Notes under the pieces: generated by a model
Told to the model about the DNA's origin: nothing
The model's input: the letters and a program-made list of their open reading frames with translations, nothing else
Databases searched by the model: none
Program-made: the position numbers and the translations under genes
In this document: positions 22,501-32,640 of the stretch, one piece after another
Layout: each line of letters starts with the position of its first letter
How positions within the stretch are numbered: position 1 is the first letter of the stretch
NCBI RefSeq assembly: GCF_017589495.1
Contig: NC_063199.1
Coordinates: 3,140,491-3,204,490, forward strand
Length of the DNA: 64,000 nt
Direction of reading: 5' to 3'
DNA from: Alosa alosa
Taxonomy: Eukaryota; Chordata; Actinopteri; Clupeiformes; Clupeidae

Positions 22501-23386
22501 CAGCCATCACCAAATGGCGGACCGCGGTCCGAGTCCGGACCGTGACGTGATCCTATCCGGACCCAGACCATAATAGCCTAATTTAGATTTTCACGTAAGA
22601 TTTCAAAGCTGCGCTAAATGTTTCGTTAGTTAGGATAACAGCATTTACTTCAGGAGCTTCAGGAACCATTATTTCGCTTGCTGCTACTCAGCCAGTGAAA
22701 TCTGTGAATTCTGATAAAGTCGAGTCAGTGAGTAAAGTAGCCTACTATGGAGAAGAGACTGATAGCCTGAAACGAGCGAGGAGAGGAGACGGGACGAGAA
22801 AAAAAAAATCAGATGGATATCCAAGTTAACGATAAGTAAGTTATTTTCAAATCAGGCAAATTAATTTGCTCAGCCTGTACGTCTAGTATCAAACCATAGG
22901 GATTTCTATTGGCATAAAAAAACTAAAAAAATTAAATTAAACTTGCTGATTAATAGGTTCAAGGAACCAGCTGTGGAATATCCATCCTTGTCTCAGCTCA
23001 AATTTTATTTTATTAAGTTCACGTTAAGATCTTAAAAATAGCCAAGGCTAGGCCTACTCAGTTTTTCTTATCTTCTTATTCTTAGCAACTCTTATCTTGC
23101 CTTATTTCTCCTCATTTCAAATGTTGCCTTTTAGGCTACTTATTTTATTTCACATTAAACTTTAGGCCTAGGCCTACAATCTTCTATTTCTTGAATTTCC
23201 CCTTGGGGATCAATAAAGTATCTATCTATCTATCTATCTATCTACAACTATGCTCCATCCATCCATCCTATTATACATACATATACATAGCCTAAACACG
23301 CATGTTAAACATTATGATGCTCCGGACCTTTGCTTGAGGAAATTTTCCGTAACTGGACCTCGCTGAAGATTAATTGAATACCCCTG
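22501..23386. mobile_element. hAT deletion derivative, 886 bp, in E1 right end
   Basis: Starts CAGCCATCACC and ends, inverted, CAGGGGTATTC. Perfect 8-bp flanks ATGTATAA lie at 22493-22500 and 23387-23394. A second copy of its 5' 350 bp ('aatggcggaccgcggtcc' onward) is at 44806-45150. A LINE-type tail with (TATC)n is nested at 23190-23245. Confidence 0.88.
23190..23245 (+). repeat. LINE/SINE 3' tail with (TATC)n
   Basis: Same 'tgaatttccccttgggg...tatctatc' tail as at 11131-11192. Confidence 0.75.
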
Positions 23387-23399
23387 ATGTATAACAACT

Positions 23400-24221
23400 T
23401 TTCCCCTCAAATGGCTTCATCCAATGTGTACGTGTCAAATTTGGAAATGTGTGCACATATTTCAGCAGATTAAGCCTCATTTACAAAAAATACTTGTCTT
23501 AATGTAAGTGACAAACTGGGAAAGTTTTGTGATGATACATAAACGTTTAAAATTTTACCCTATCTACCAGTATTTTCTCGCCTGAGAGCAAGGCATCCAT
23601 TTTTGAAGGAAAATTCTGAGAAACTTGGGACCTAAAAAAAAATGTTATATGGTGGATTTGTATTATGGACCCTTTGAACTATCTAAAAATGCTGTATAAC
23701 AACTTTTCCTCAAAAATGCCTACTGCCTCTTTTCTGAGGCCTTTTACAATGTTTGGTCCAGACCACACAGTAGACATGCAGGCATACGTACACACGACGC
23801 ACTCACATGCACACACACAGGCACGCACGCACAGACTCTCACACGCACACATTAAACAAAAACACGTACACGCACACATGCACACACATACACACACAAA
23901 CATGCACACACACACACACATAAACACACACACCATTATTTTTGAAGGAAAATTCTGAGAAACTGGGGACCTAAAAAAAATGTTATATGGTGGATTTGTA
24001 TTAAGGACAATTTGAACTATCTAAAAATGCTGTATAACAACTTTTCCTCAAAAATGCCTACAGGGTTACAGAATCCTGAAATCTGGTCCTGACTAGTGTG
24101 TGTGTGTGAGTGTGTGCGTACCTGTTTGTGTGTGTGTGTTTACAGTACAGTATGTGTGTGTGTGTATGTATGCCTGCATGTGTGTTCATGCATCTTTATG
24201 TGTGTGTTTGCATGTGTTCAT

Positions 24222-24261
<40 letters not shown>

Positions 24262-24265
24262 ATGC
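23400..24265. repeat. E1 right terminal inverted repeat with tandem units and (CA)n/(TG)n
   Basis: Reverse complement of 7460-8215. The unit 'atctaaaaatgctgtataac' occurs at about 23683 and again at about 24019, separated by CA-rich DNA (23765-23935) and followed by a TG-rich tract (24094-24262). Confidence 0.8.
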
Positions 24266-24309
24266 ATAGTGTAGTAGTGTCACTAAATGTACACGTTAAT
24301 TTACTGTAT

Positions 24310-25025
24310 GGTCCCCCATGAACGGAATTCCATGAAACTTGGCATGCATTCAGAGGGTCATGATCCTACACCTCCAATTTTGTGCAGTTTTTACCATGCC
24401 AACCAGAGATACCAGTGATTACAACACTTAACTTTTGCTTTTTCATTTTTATCTAGGTGACGCTACACATCAAATGAGTGGTTATATGGGATGGGTTGAC
24501 ATGGCCCCTTGAGACCAACATACAAAAAACTGTGGTTCACCTAGGGGGGCCCTACGGGAGAAAGGGAGGGGGGATTCGGAAGAAAAAAACTCTGACTAAA
24601 CCTATCTGACCGCCGCTTCACTGAGCGGAGGTCATACATAATAAGAGGTGGCAACTGAATTATGTGATCAGGTTGGACTGTGCCATGTGCAGAGGCATTT
24701 AGAACATGTTTGATGATGGTGGAGGTTATTGTTGTTACCTCCACTACAGCCCTGGGTGGAGTGCAATTTATCGTTCCTCCTGCTTTCTCAAACTTATTCC
24801 TTTCTTATTTCTCAAACATATTCCTTTCTCATTTCCTTTCCTTACATACAGTATTTAATGTACAGGAGGAGATCTATTTAAAATTGCTGCATTCAATTAC
24901 TGCTGCAACCTCAATTTTCAGTTACTTGGATGGTTTTCATTATTAAGCACTAGATGGTGGTGTTGGGTGATTTTCTATAATTCCCTGAAGCTGCAGGTGT
25001 CAAGTGATGAGTGGGTATGAAATGA
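24310..25025. other. Interspersed-repeat-like DNA without a gene
   Basis: Contains 'gaattccatgaaacttggc', a phrase found in many fish repeats, and a 'ccgccgcttcactgagcgg' palindrome near 24615. No coding sequence recognised. Confidence 0.4.
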
Positions 25026-25319
25026 ATAGACCTTTGAAGTTCGCCTACAAAAAAGCTACCATTTTTGCCCATAACTAGCTCTGGGTAGCAAAAATCAAAG
25101 TGTGCCGCCTTCACGTACCAGAGATCACAGTACTCGAAGGCAGAGGGCAAAAGTGTGTTCAGGAAAACGTCTACATTTTTTACTTTTTCATCCCCGCGAG
25201 AGTTTAACAGGTGCGATAATTCATGTCATGTTATTCATGTTATTTTCCCATATAAAAAATCGGCAGATACCGGATCTCAAAAATGGCAGCATTTTTATAG
25301 GCGAACTTCAAAGGTCTAT
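25026..25319. mobile_element. 294-bp MITE with ATAGACCTTTGAAGTTCGCC ends
   Basis: Perfect 22-bp inverted ends (25026-25047 and 25298-25319) with no ORF. The superfamily is unclear because I see no convincing target duplication. Confidence 0.75.
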
Positions 25320-25639
25320 GCACTGAGCAATTCGCCTTATTCATCCGGCGACCATTGTAAGCCAGAATGAGGCTACAGATCAAAACACAAAAACAATTGT
25401 TCCATGCTATCCTTTTGGGGCTACATGCCCACCAAGTTTCATGCATCCCGGTCTTTCAGTGTCCCGGATATCCTTGACGGAAAATTGCATGCGAAAAAAA
25501 ATAAAATCTAGGGCCTACTATGATTTACTAGTCATTTACTATGACTAAATGACTAAACCTATATGCTTCGCTGCGCGGCGGTCATAAGAGGTTGTGAATC
25601 AGTTTCACCTGCTTTGGTGTCAACAAAATTAACAACAGG

Positions 25640-26790
25640 TGTACTAGGACAACAATGAGACGGCCCCCAAAACAGGAATGGTTTTACAGGTGGTGGCAAC
25701 TGATAATTTTTCCATTTTTTATCCTTCTTGACTGATTTTTCACTAGTTTTGCATTTGGCTAAGGTCAGTGTCACTACTGGTAGCATAAGCCAGTACCTGG
25801 AACCTATAAAGGTTGCACAGGTAGTCCAACTCCTCCAGAATGGAACACCAATATGTTCCATTGCCAGAAGGATTGCTGTGTCTCCCAGCGCAGACTCAGG
25901 AGACAGGCAGTTGCTCTAGGAGAGCTGGGCAGGGTGGTAGAAGGTCCTTAACCCAGCAGCAGGACCAGTATCTGCTCCTTTGTGAAAGGAGGAACAGTAG
26001 GAGCCCTGCCAGAGCCCTACAAAATGACCTCCAGCAGGTCAAATGTGTGAATGGTGTGAGGAGGGTGGCCTGAGGACCCGATGGCCTTTAGAGGGACCTA
26101 TGCACACTGCCCAGCACTTTGGAGCTCAATTGGCATTTGCCATAGAATACAAAATTGGCAGGTTCGCCACTGGCGCCCTGTGCTTTTCACAGATGAGAGC
26201 AGGTTCACTCTGAGCACATGAGACGTTTTGCTGCCTGCAACATCATCCAGAATGACCGGTTTGGTGGTGGGCCAGTGATGGTCCAGGGAGGCATATCCTT
26301 GGAAGGACGCACAGACCTCTACGGGCAAGACAACGGCACCCTCACTGCTCTTACATGTAGGTATCGGGATGAAATCTTCAGACCCATTGTCTGACCCTGT
26401 ACTGGTGCAGTGGGCCTTGGGTTCCTCCTGGTGCACAACAATGGCCGGCCACATGTAGCGAGAGTGTGCAGGCAGTTCCTGGAGGATGAATGAATTGATA
26501 TCTTTGACTGCCCCCCCAAACACATACTGACTTAAATCCAATTGAACACATCTGGGATATTATGTTTTGGTCCATCCACACCACCAGGTTGCACCACAGA
26601 TTGTCAAAGAGCTCAGTGATGGCTGTGTCCACATCAGATCACATCCCCTAGGTCTAGGACACCATCCGCCATCTCATTAGGAGATGCCACATGCCATCAA
26701 GCATGTCAGGGCCATACATACTACTGAGTACCATTATGTGTTGCTGCAATTAAATTTAGGCAAAATGGACTAGCCTGCCACATTATTTTT
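25640..26790 (+). mobile_element. Tc1-like element with decayed transposase
   Basis: The plus strand carries QYLLLCERRN, ARALQNDLQQ, FTDESRFTLS (first catalytic Asp, near 26190), LVHNNGRPH (near 26430, where the second Asp of HDNARPH-type motifs is Asn) and LNPIEHIW (Glu present, near 26545), spread over several frames. A DD34E-type Tc1 transposase is the best fit. Exact ends are not resolved. Confidence 0.75.
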
Positions 26791-26959
26791 CACTTTGTTT
26801 TTATAGAGGTCTTTGAATTCAGTCCTCTGTAAATTGGTTATGTTCATCCCCAAAAAACATTGTGGCATCCTTTTGTTCCTAACGCATTACCCAGTCCATA
26901 TCAGTATACTGTAGATATCCAGCATGGTGTTTTTTCCATTGAGATCTTCTGTGTTTTCA

Positions 26960-27330
26960 AACAATTCCTTTAAAGGAGAATTCCGGTGTGATATTGACCT
27001 AAAGTGTATTGAAACATGATACCGAATGTGAACGTATGTCTCATAGCCCATCTCGGCTTGTCCCCTGCACTCCAAAATCTGGCGCTAGTTAGCCGAAGCT
27101 ACCAACAGCTTTTTCAATGGTGGTGCTTCGGCATCTGGCTAGCCATGCAAATAAATCACTGTTTTACACCATTTACGAGGCTCAATGTATCTCCACACTT
27201 CATTGGTAGACTTCCGAGGGCCCTGACATTTAAAACGAGACATTGAGAACTTTGAAAATGCACTGGTAGTTTACTTACAAGACGATTTATACAGACAGTA
27301 TCATCCGCGAAGTTTAAGCGTTTGCAGCCA
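26960..27330. repeat. Fish interspersed repeat ('ggagaattccggtgtgata')
   Basis: Contains 'gatattgacctaaagtgtat' and 'gaaacatgataccgaatg', phrases I associate with a common fish MITE/satellite. No open frame of note. Confidence 0.45.
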
Positions 27331-27532
27331 TCTTGAATTTAGTCCGATAAATTCGGCGGCGAGTAAGAATGAACAGGTATGATAAGGGATCAGATTCCAA
27401 AAATAATTCAGTGGAAATGAATCAGCAACTGGAATCCATGCATTTCCACTGAATTATTTTTGGAATCTGATCCCTTATCATACCTGTTCATTCTTACTCG
27501 TCGCTCGACTTATCGTGACTAAATTCAAGATG
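27328..27532. repeat. Long hairpin, about 92-nt arms, 21-nt loop
   Basis: The arms at 27328-27419 and 27441-27532 are near-perfect reverse complements. The inner 65 bp have about one mismatch, while the outer part has a few differences and small gaps. The loop is 27420-27440. The arms include 'atgataagggatcagattcc'. Confidence 0.92.
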
Positions 27533-27539
27533 ACTGATT

Positions 27540-28000
27540 ATATAGGTACTACCATCAACAAAAATATAGAATAATTGTCTTATTCTAATACACATGGTGG
27601 CCATATTGGAATCTTAACAGATTATACTTGATGCCTCTGATATTTTTGAGGTCATCTGATCAAATGACTTTTCAAACTTAAAACAATTTCAATCACGAAT
27701 AACAATAGAGAGGGTCAGTATTTTCACATTTGGTATCCGCCATATTGGATTTCAAAATGGCCAACATCATGTTTGTTTGGAAATCTTGTCAATAGCTTTC
27801 TTGACCCTGAAATGAAGTGTTAGAACTTAAAATATTTTTTTTTATCTTGCTTAATTTTTAAGTTGAATCAACAATTCTATTAAGAATATGGCCATATTTG
27901 AATTCAAGATGGCGGCCACTAGGGGGTGCACAAGTTTTGTGCTTTCTACAAAAACTGAACGATTCTGGTGCTTAGCCGCTGTACTATAAATCACAATCAA
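27540..28000. other. No recognisable gene
   Basis: AT-rich sequence with repeated 'gccatattgga' phrases. Nothing coding. Confidence 0.4.
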
Positions 28001-29340
28001 GTCTGAACCTTGAACATATATACAATATAATTGTAGCAATAAATCTTATCCTAGACCTCTTCTTAGACCATAACATGGAGCAAAGGGTATGTCAGGGAAG
28101 GAAAGAGAAAGTGTGCCACTGCCAGGACATCAGTGACAGAATCTTTAATGATTAGCACAACAAAGACATCATCCGCTTGGAGTGTGCTGTGCATGTGTGG
28201 TAGTAAAACCTGATTAAAACATTATTTTTTCACAATCTATTGACCCTTCTCTGTCGGTTGGCTGAGGTGAAAATTCTTGCTTAAGGCCTGGGGTATACTT
28301 CCTTTTTTGCAAAGCGTTCATGCAAATTTGTTTACACAACAGGCTGAACAGTTACATAAAATAGAAAAAAGACAATATTCTCCTCGTTTTGCAGGACGCA
28401 AGGTATTACATTTTGACAATTGAAGTTGTTTGCGTCATGATGGTTAGTCACTAATTAACCTGAACATGTGTGCTTTTACACTCATCAGACTTCAGCCTCA
28501 TCAAATTTGAGATATCATCAGCAGTGGTATGAAAGATAGACACCTGAAGCCATCAGTGAGGCCCGTTTCATACTGTCTGTGTTTTATGGCAGGATACCTG
28601 TTGATTTTCATTTTTATTTTGTCTCCCATATCAGGATAGAGAATCCATGCTGCCTGCATACGAAGCACATTTCAGGCACTTTCTTTTCTCGCTTTTAATG
28701 AAAATCACTGGAAATCAAAACGTTCTCCACATACAACAGAAGAACAGTTCATGCAGTGTGAAACAGGGATAATGTGTAGATGTCTCTGCACAGAGACAAT
28801 CAATCTCTGCTTTGACAGAAAGACTGTAAGTAAACCATGAGTCAAAGGATTATGCAGTATCTGTACTCGAGCCACAGATAAAGGTGACTCCTTAAGTGTG
28901 ACATGGCTAAGGGTTCAAACACAATCAATTTTGAGCCTTGAACATATAAAATAATTGTAGCAATAAAGGTAACACTTTACTTCAGGTTTCTACATAAGAG
29001 TGACATGACACTGTCATAACCCCAACACTAACTCTAACTTGTCAGAGTGACAGAAGCGTTATGTCATAAATGTTTATGACTTGTTTATAATGTTTATGAC
29101 ACGTTCATGACAGTATCATGTCACTCTTATGTAGATACCTGCAAGTAAAGTGTAACCTAGGGTATGTCAGGGAATGAAAGAGAAAGTGTGACAACAGTGA
29201 CAGGCTAATCTTGATAATGATTAACACAACAAAGATATTATCCGATTGCCGTGCATGTGTGTTAGTATATCTTGATTATTATTGTTTTATTTGAGATTTT
29301 TTACTTCACAATCTTGACCTATTTCTATCAATTGGCTAAG
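28000..29340. repeat. Locally duplicated anonymous segment
   Basis: The block at about 28000-28260 ('ttgaacatata', 'gggtatgtcaggga', 'agaaagtgtg', 'acaacaaagacatcatccg') recurs at about 28930-29290 with a MITE inserted in it. The block at 28380-28515 ('ttgcaggac', 'aaggtatta', 'cagacttcagcctcat') recurs at 33070-33205. Confidence 0.7.
28974..29158. mobile_element. 185-bp MITE with GGTAACACTTTACTT ends
   Basis: Strongly palindromic: the inverted ends ggtaacactttactt and aagtaaagtgtaacc enclose internal matching arms 'cataagagtgacatgacac'. It lies inside the second copy of the duplicated block. A related start is seen at about 50107 ('ggtaacactttataataagg'). Confidence 0.85.
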
Positions 29341-30084
29341 GTGAAACTATTGTTGAATGCCAATTCTTGCCTTATAGATTTGTACAAGATCAGAGTAAAG
29401 GCAACCGATTTATAACAGACCTAATTGTAACTTACACCTGACAACAACACCCGCCTTGATCAAGACAACACTGACAGGATAATCTTAATGACCAGCACAA
29501 AAACGCTTGGTAGATCTGCACATGTGACACACTTCCAACATGACAGTGATCTACACCTTCAAGGCACATAACCCTAACCTTAGTGCCTTCATGCAGTGCT
29601 GCCTGGAAGATGACGAGGGCTTAAAACACCAAACACCAGTATGAACCCGGTTGTGCTTTGACATCACTCTCTTATAAAAAGAATATCAACTAATTGAGAT
29701 TGATTACAACACTTTATTTTGAATCAAAAGGTAGACCTACTGCTTCAATTCCAATAGAAACTTCATCTCTGATGAAATTAAATTTCAGTCTTGACAACTA
29801 GCAGGCATATTGAATTTGACTTTTCTCTTAAGGGGAGGGGTTATGCAAGGTGAGGAACTCATCACATCATCAATACTACTTTTTTTAAATTTTGACTGAC
29901 TGGGTCTTTAAGCATAACTTGTACGTGCATTGTCACTTTAAGGTCGCTCAGTCTAAGCTTTCTCATAAAACCCTTTCACCAGCTCTTGTAAGATATACTG
30001 TAAGGCTAATCCAAAAACTGTTTGTTTGTGCCACATTAATAACACAATACAATACTATGCTGTGCATAATTTTAAGTTGTTACA

Positions 30085-30380
30085 AGCAGTTATAAGTTTC
30101 ATATATTAAAAGGGGATATCAACAATGACACCTGGAACCTGCCAGTCTGTCTCTTACTCTCTGATGCGCACTCAAGATGCGTTTCCCAATTAATTAGAGT
30201 AGTAACGTTCAAATTAGATGCTGCTGCATGATCATCCTTGCATGTAACACAAAGTTGGTGCATTTTGACATCGTAAACATTCTCGAAGAGAGACAAGCAG
30301 TTAGCAGTAAAGCTATTTATAGGCTATATTTTGGTACCCCCTCTGTCCCTTGGTGCCCTTGTGCGTGATGCGCGTGGTGA
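30085..30380. repeat. Dispersed repeat shared with 53975-54305
   Basis: Both regions share 'aagtttc-tatattaaaa-gg', 'caatgacacctggaacctgcca'-like and 'ccctctgtc-ttggtgccct' blocks in the same order and orientation. No coding. Confidence 0.65.
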
Positions 30381-30894
30381 ATACAATGTTGAAACATTTC
30401 CTACAGTTTCTTACCAATATATGCCCTGATGCACTCATTGACGCAGGCACACACACTTGCTTTGGACTCCTTTCCCTGCGGCATTCCCTTTCTATTAGCC
30501 TACAGAGCAACTAGGACAGGCGCGTGTAACTACAATGTGGGGTCTGGGTCTGTGGTTGCCCGGCAGTTGCTAGGTAATATTGTAAACTCTATTTTTGCTG
30601 CCAACCAACAAAAATCAAAACCATTTGAAACTAGCAGAAATTATAGTCAGAAGGTCATTTTCACCTAAAACCGGGACAATTTGTGTCCCGGGAAATATTG
30701 TTAATTATCCGGGACAGTCACTCAAAAAAGAGAACAATCCTGGGAATTCCAGTGCATGTGGCAACCCTAACCACTGTAGGTGTGGTGTGTGTGTTTGGGA
30801 ATATGGTGTAATGGTGTGTGTGTGTGTGGGGGGGTTAATGGTGTGTGTGAGTGAGGGTGGTGTAGCTGTATGAGGGGTGTGGGGCAAGTAGCAA

Positions 30895-31024
30895 GAGAGA
30901 TAGAGAGAAAAATATATAAATATAAAATAAATAAATACATAAATAAATGCAAGACAAATAAATAAATAAATAAATAAGTAAATACATTAATAAATAAATA
31001 AACATCTAAATAAATAAATAAACT
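30895..31024. repeat. (AAAT)n microsatellite
   Basis: AAAT/AAATA repeats immediately before an E1-type end ('gtaccacaaagtggtac'). Confidence 0.9.
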
Positions 31025-31180
31025 AGATGTACCACAAAGTGGTACAAAATATGACAGCCGCTCAGTCCTGCACATTCTCTCTGCAAAAATATATCACGCT
31101 TGTCAACTTCATCTCCATCGCCTACTCTTGCTACTTTTGTGCATGTAAATGAGTGTGTGCATGTGTGTGTTTGCTTTTGT
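31025..31180. repeat. Second copy of the E1-type terminus
   Basis: 'gtggtacaaaatatgacagccgctcagtcctgcacattctct' here parallels 7355-7410, including the following 'tgtgcatgt-aatgagtgtgtgc' stretch. This suggests a solo or truncated end of the E1 family. Confidence 0.6.
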
Positions 31181-31184
31181 GTAT

Positions 31185-32405
31185 AAGGAAAGTATTCACA
31201 ACGCTTCACTTTTTCCATATTTTGTCATGTTACAGCCTTATTCCAAAATGGATTCAATTATTTTTTCCCCTCAAAATTCTACACACAATACCACATAATG
31301 GCAACATGAATTTTTAAAAAAATGTTTATTAGAAATGTATTAGAAATAAAGAACAGAAATATAATATTTACATAAGTTACTATTCACAGTGGCTGTCAAA
31401 ATAACTGATTAAGTTTGATTAATTAATTTGAGAAAAAATAACTGATTAAAAAAATAGCGCAGATTAATCAATTCCGTATGACCTTTGACCCCGAGCCGTT
31501 CTAGTCAGTAACCATTAGACTGTAAAATGAAGGGGAGAGAAGAAAATGTGCTGCCTAGATCATTGATTGGAACATTTACTTTAAAAAAAACGGCCTGATG
31601 GTGTTGATAAAAATCTAAAAAATATTACCGGAGTTCGTCAACTCTAAAGTCGCACATCAATGCAATGAAATAGTGTTGACATTGAGAGGAGTGTTAATTT
31701 ATTTTCATTGTGTCCCCTAGGTTATATCTGTGGCCTGAAATGCCTTGTATGTGAAAAAAAAAAACGTCTTCCCGAAACACTTTTGAATTTATTTCCTCAG
31801 CATATTAGCTCAGATCATAGATTATTATGGCCATTATTTGAACAGTGAAAATAATAATAAAAGAGTTTTTGAACTTTAATGTCACTAATGCTGATTATTC
31901 AATGATTCATTTGAATTGAAATATTTAAAATACTTTCACAGCAAAAATTATATATGCGATTAATTTAGATTAATTAATCACAGAGTATGTAATTAATTCA
32001 ATTACATTTTTTAATCGATTGACAGCCCTAATTCACAGCCTTTGCTCAATACTTTGTTGTGGCACCTTTGGCAGGAATTACAGCCTCAAGTCTTTCGGAA
32101 TATGAAACCACAAGCTTGGCACACCTACCTTTGGCCAGTTTTGCCCATTCCTCTTTACAGAACCTCTCTCCATCAGGTTGGCTGGGTTCAATGGGGTTCA
32201 AGTCTGGGCTCTGGCTGGGCCACTCTAGGACATTCACAGAGTTGTCTTGACGCCACTCCTTCGATATCTTGGCTGTGTGCTTAGGGTCGTTGTCCTGTTG
32301 AAAGATGAACTGTTGCCCCAGTCTGAGGTCAAGAGCGATCTGGAGCAGGTTTTCATTCTGCAGCTGAAAAACATTCCCACAGCATGATGCTGCCACCACC
32401 ATGCT
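31185..32405 (-). mobile_element. Tc1-like element, truncated, split by a hAT
   Basis: The left end has the fish Tc1 inverted repeat phrase 'ggaaagtattcacaacgctt'. The coding remnant is at 32046-32402 on the minus strand and contains FQQDNDPKHTAKISKEW (second Asp) and WPSQSPDLNPIE (Glu). The N-terminal half and first catalytic Asp are missing, since the element is cut at about 32405 where a LINE piece begins. Confidence 0.88.
31390..32030. mobile_element. 641-bp hAT non-autonomous element inside Tc1
   Basis: Ends TGGCTGTCAA and, inverted, TAGGGCTGTCAATCGATTAA, with perfect 8-bp flanks ATTCACAG at 31382-31389 and 32031-32038. AT-rich interior with 'ttaattaatca' motifs. No ORF. Confidence 0.88.
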
Positions 32406-32429
32406 TCAGGCCAACAGCCAGGCTAACAG

Positions 32430-32640
32430 CAGGTCGCTGTTCAGGTTGTTCTTCCTGAGGGTTCTCAGGTATGAAGCCTCTGAGTTGCCTTAGTTGCGTT
32501 AGTGTTGGCTGTCCAGGTGAGGTCATCGGAGATGAGGAGGCCAAGGTACTTGGAGGAGTGTTCCCTCTCCACACGGTCGTTGTTGATGTAGATGCCGACT
32601 GAATACTCTTCATACGGCACTTTATCTTCAAGACTTTATG
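32430..32640 (-). pseudogene. LINE reverse transcriptase C-terminal fragment
   Basis: The minus strand reads SVGIYINNDRVERE, LGLLISDDLTW-like residues and TLRQLRGFIPENPQ over two frames, typical of the region after the polymerase domain of L2/CR1-type LINEs. Fragmentary. Confidence 0.6.

Larger units (their letters stand above)
7330..24640 (+). mobile_element. Outer nested DNA element (E1) with inverted repetitive ends and a FEN1-like ORF; limits approximate
   Basis: The left flank (about 7400-8215) and right flank (about 22400-24080) are inverted copies of each other. Both contain units with 'atgccttgctctcaggcgag', the 'aacttttcctcaaaaatgcc' block and (TG)n/(CA)n tracts. The only long coding sequence between them (8212-9432 plus 21313-22306) belongs to one protein family. 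It is split by an 11.9-kb insertion (9433-21312). Outer limits are guessed from a 'gcggtacaaaatatgac-gccgctcagtcctgcac' motif near 7360, repeated near 31030 and weakly inverted near 24620. The superfamily is not recognised. Confidence 0.5.
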
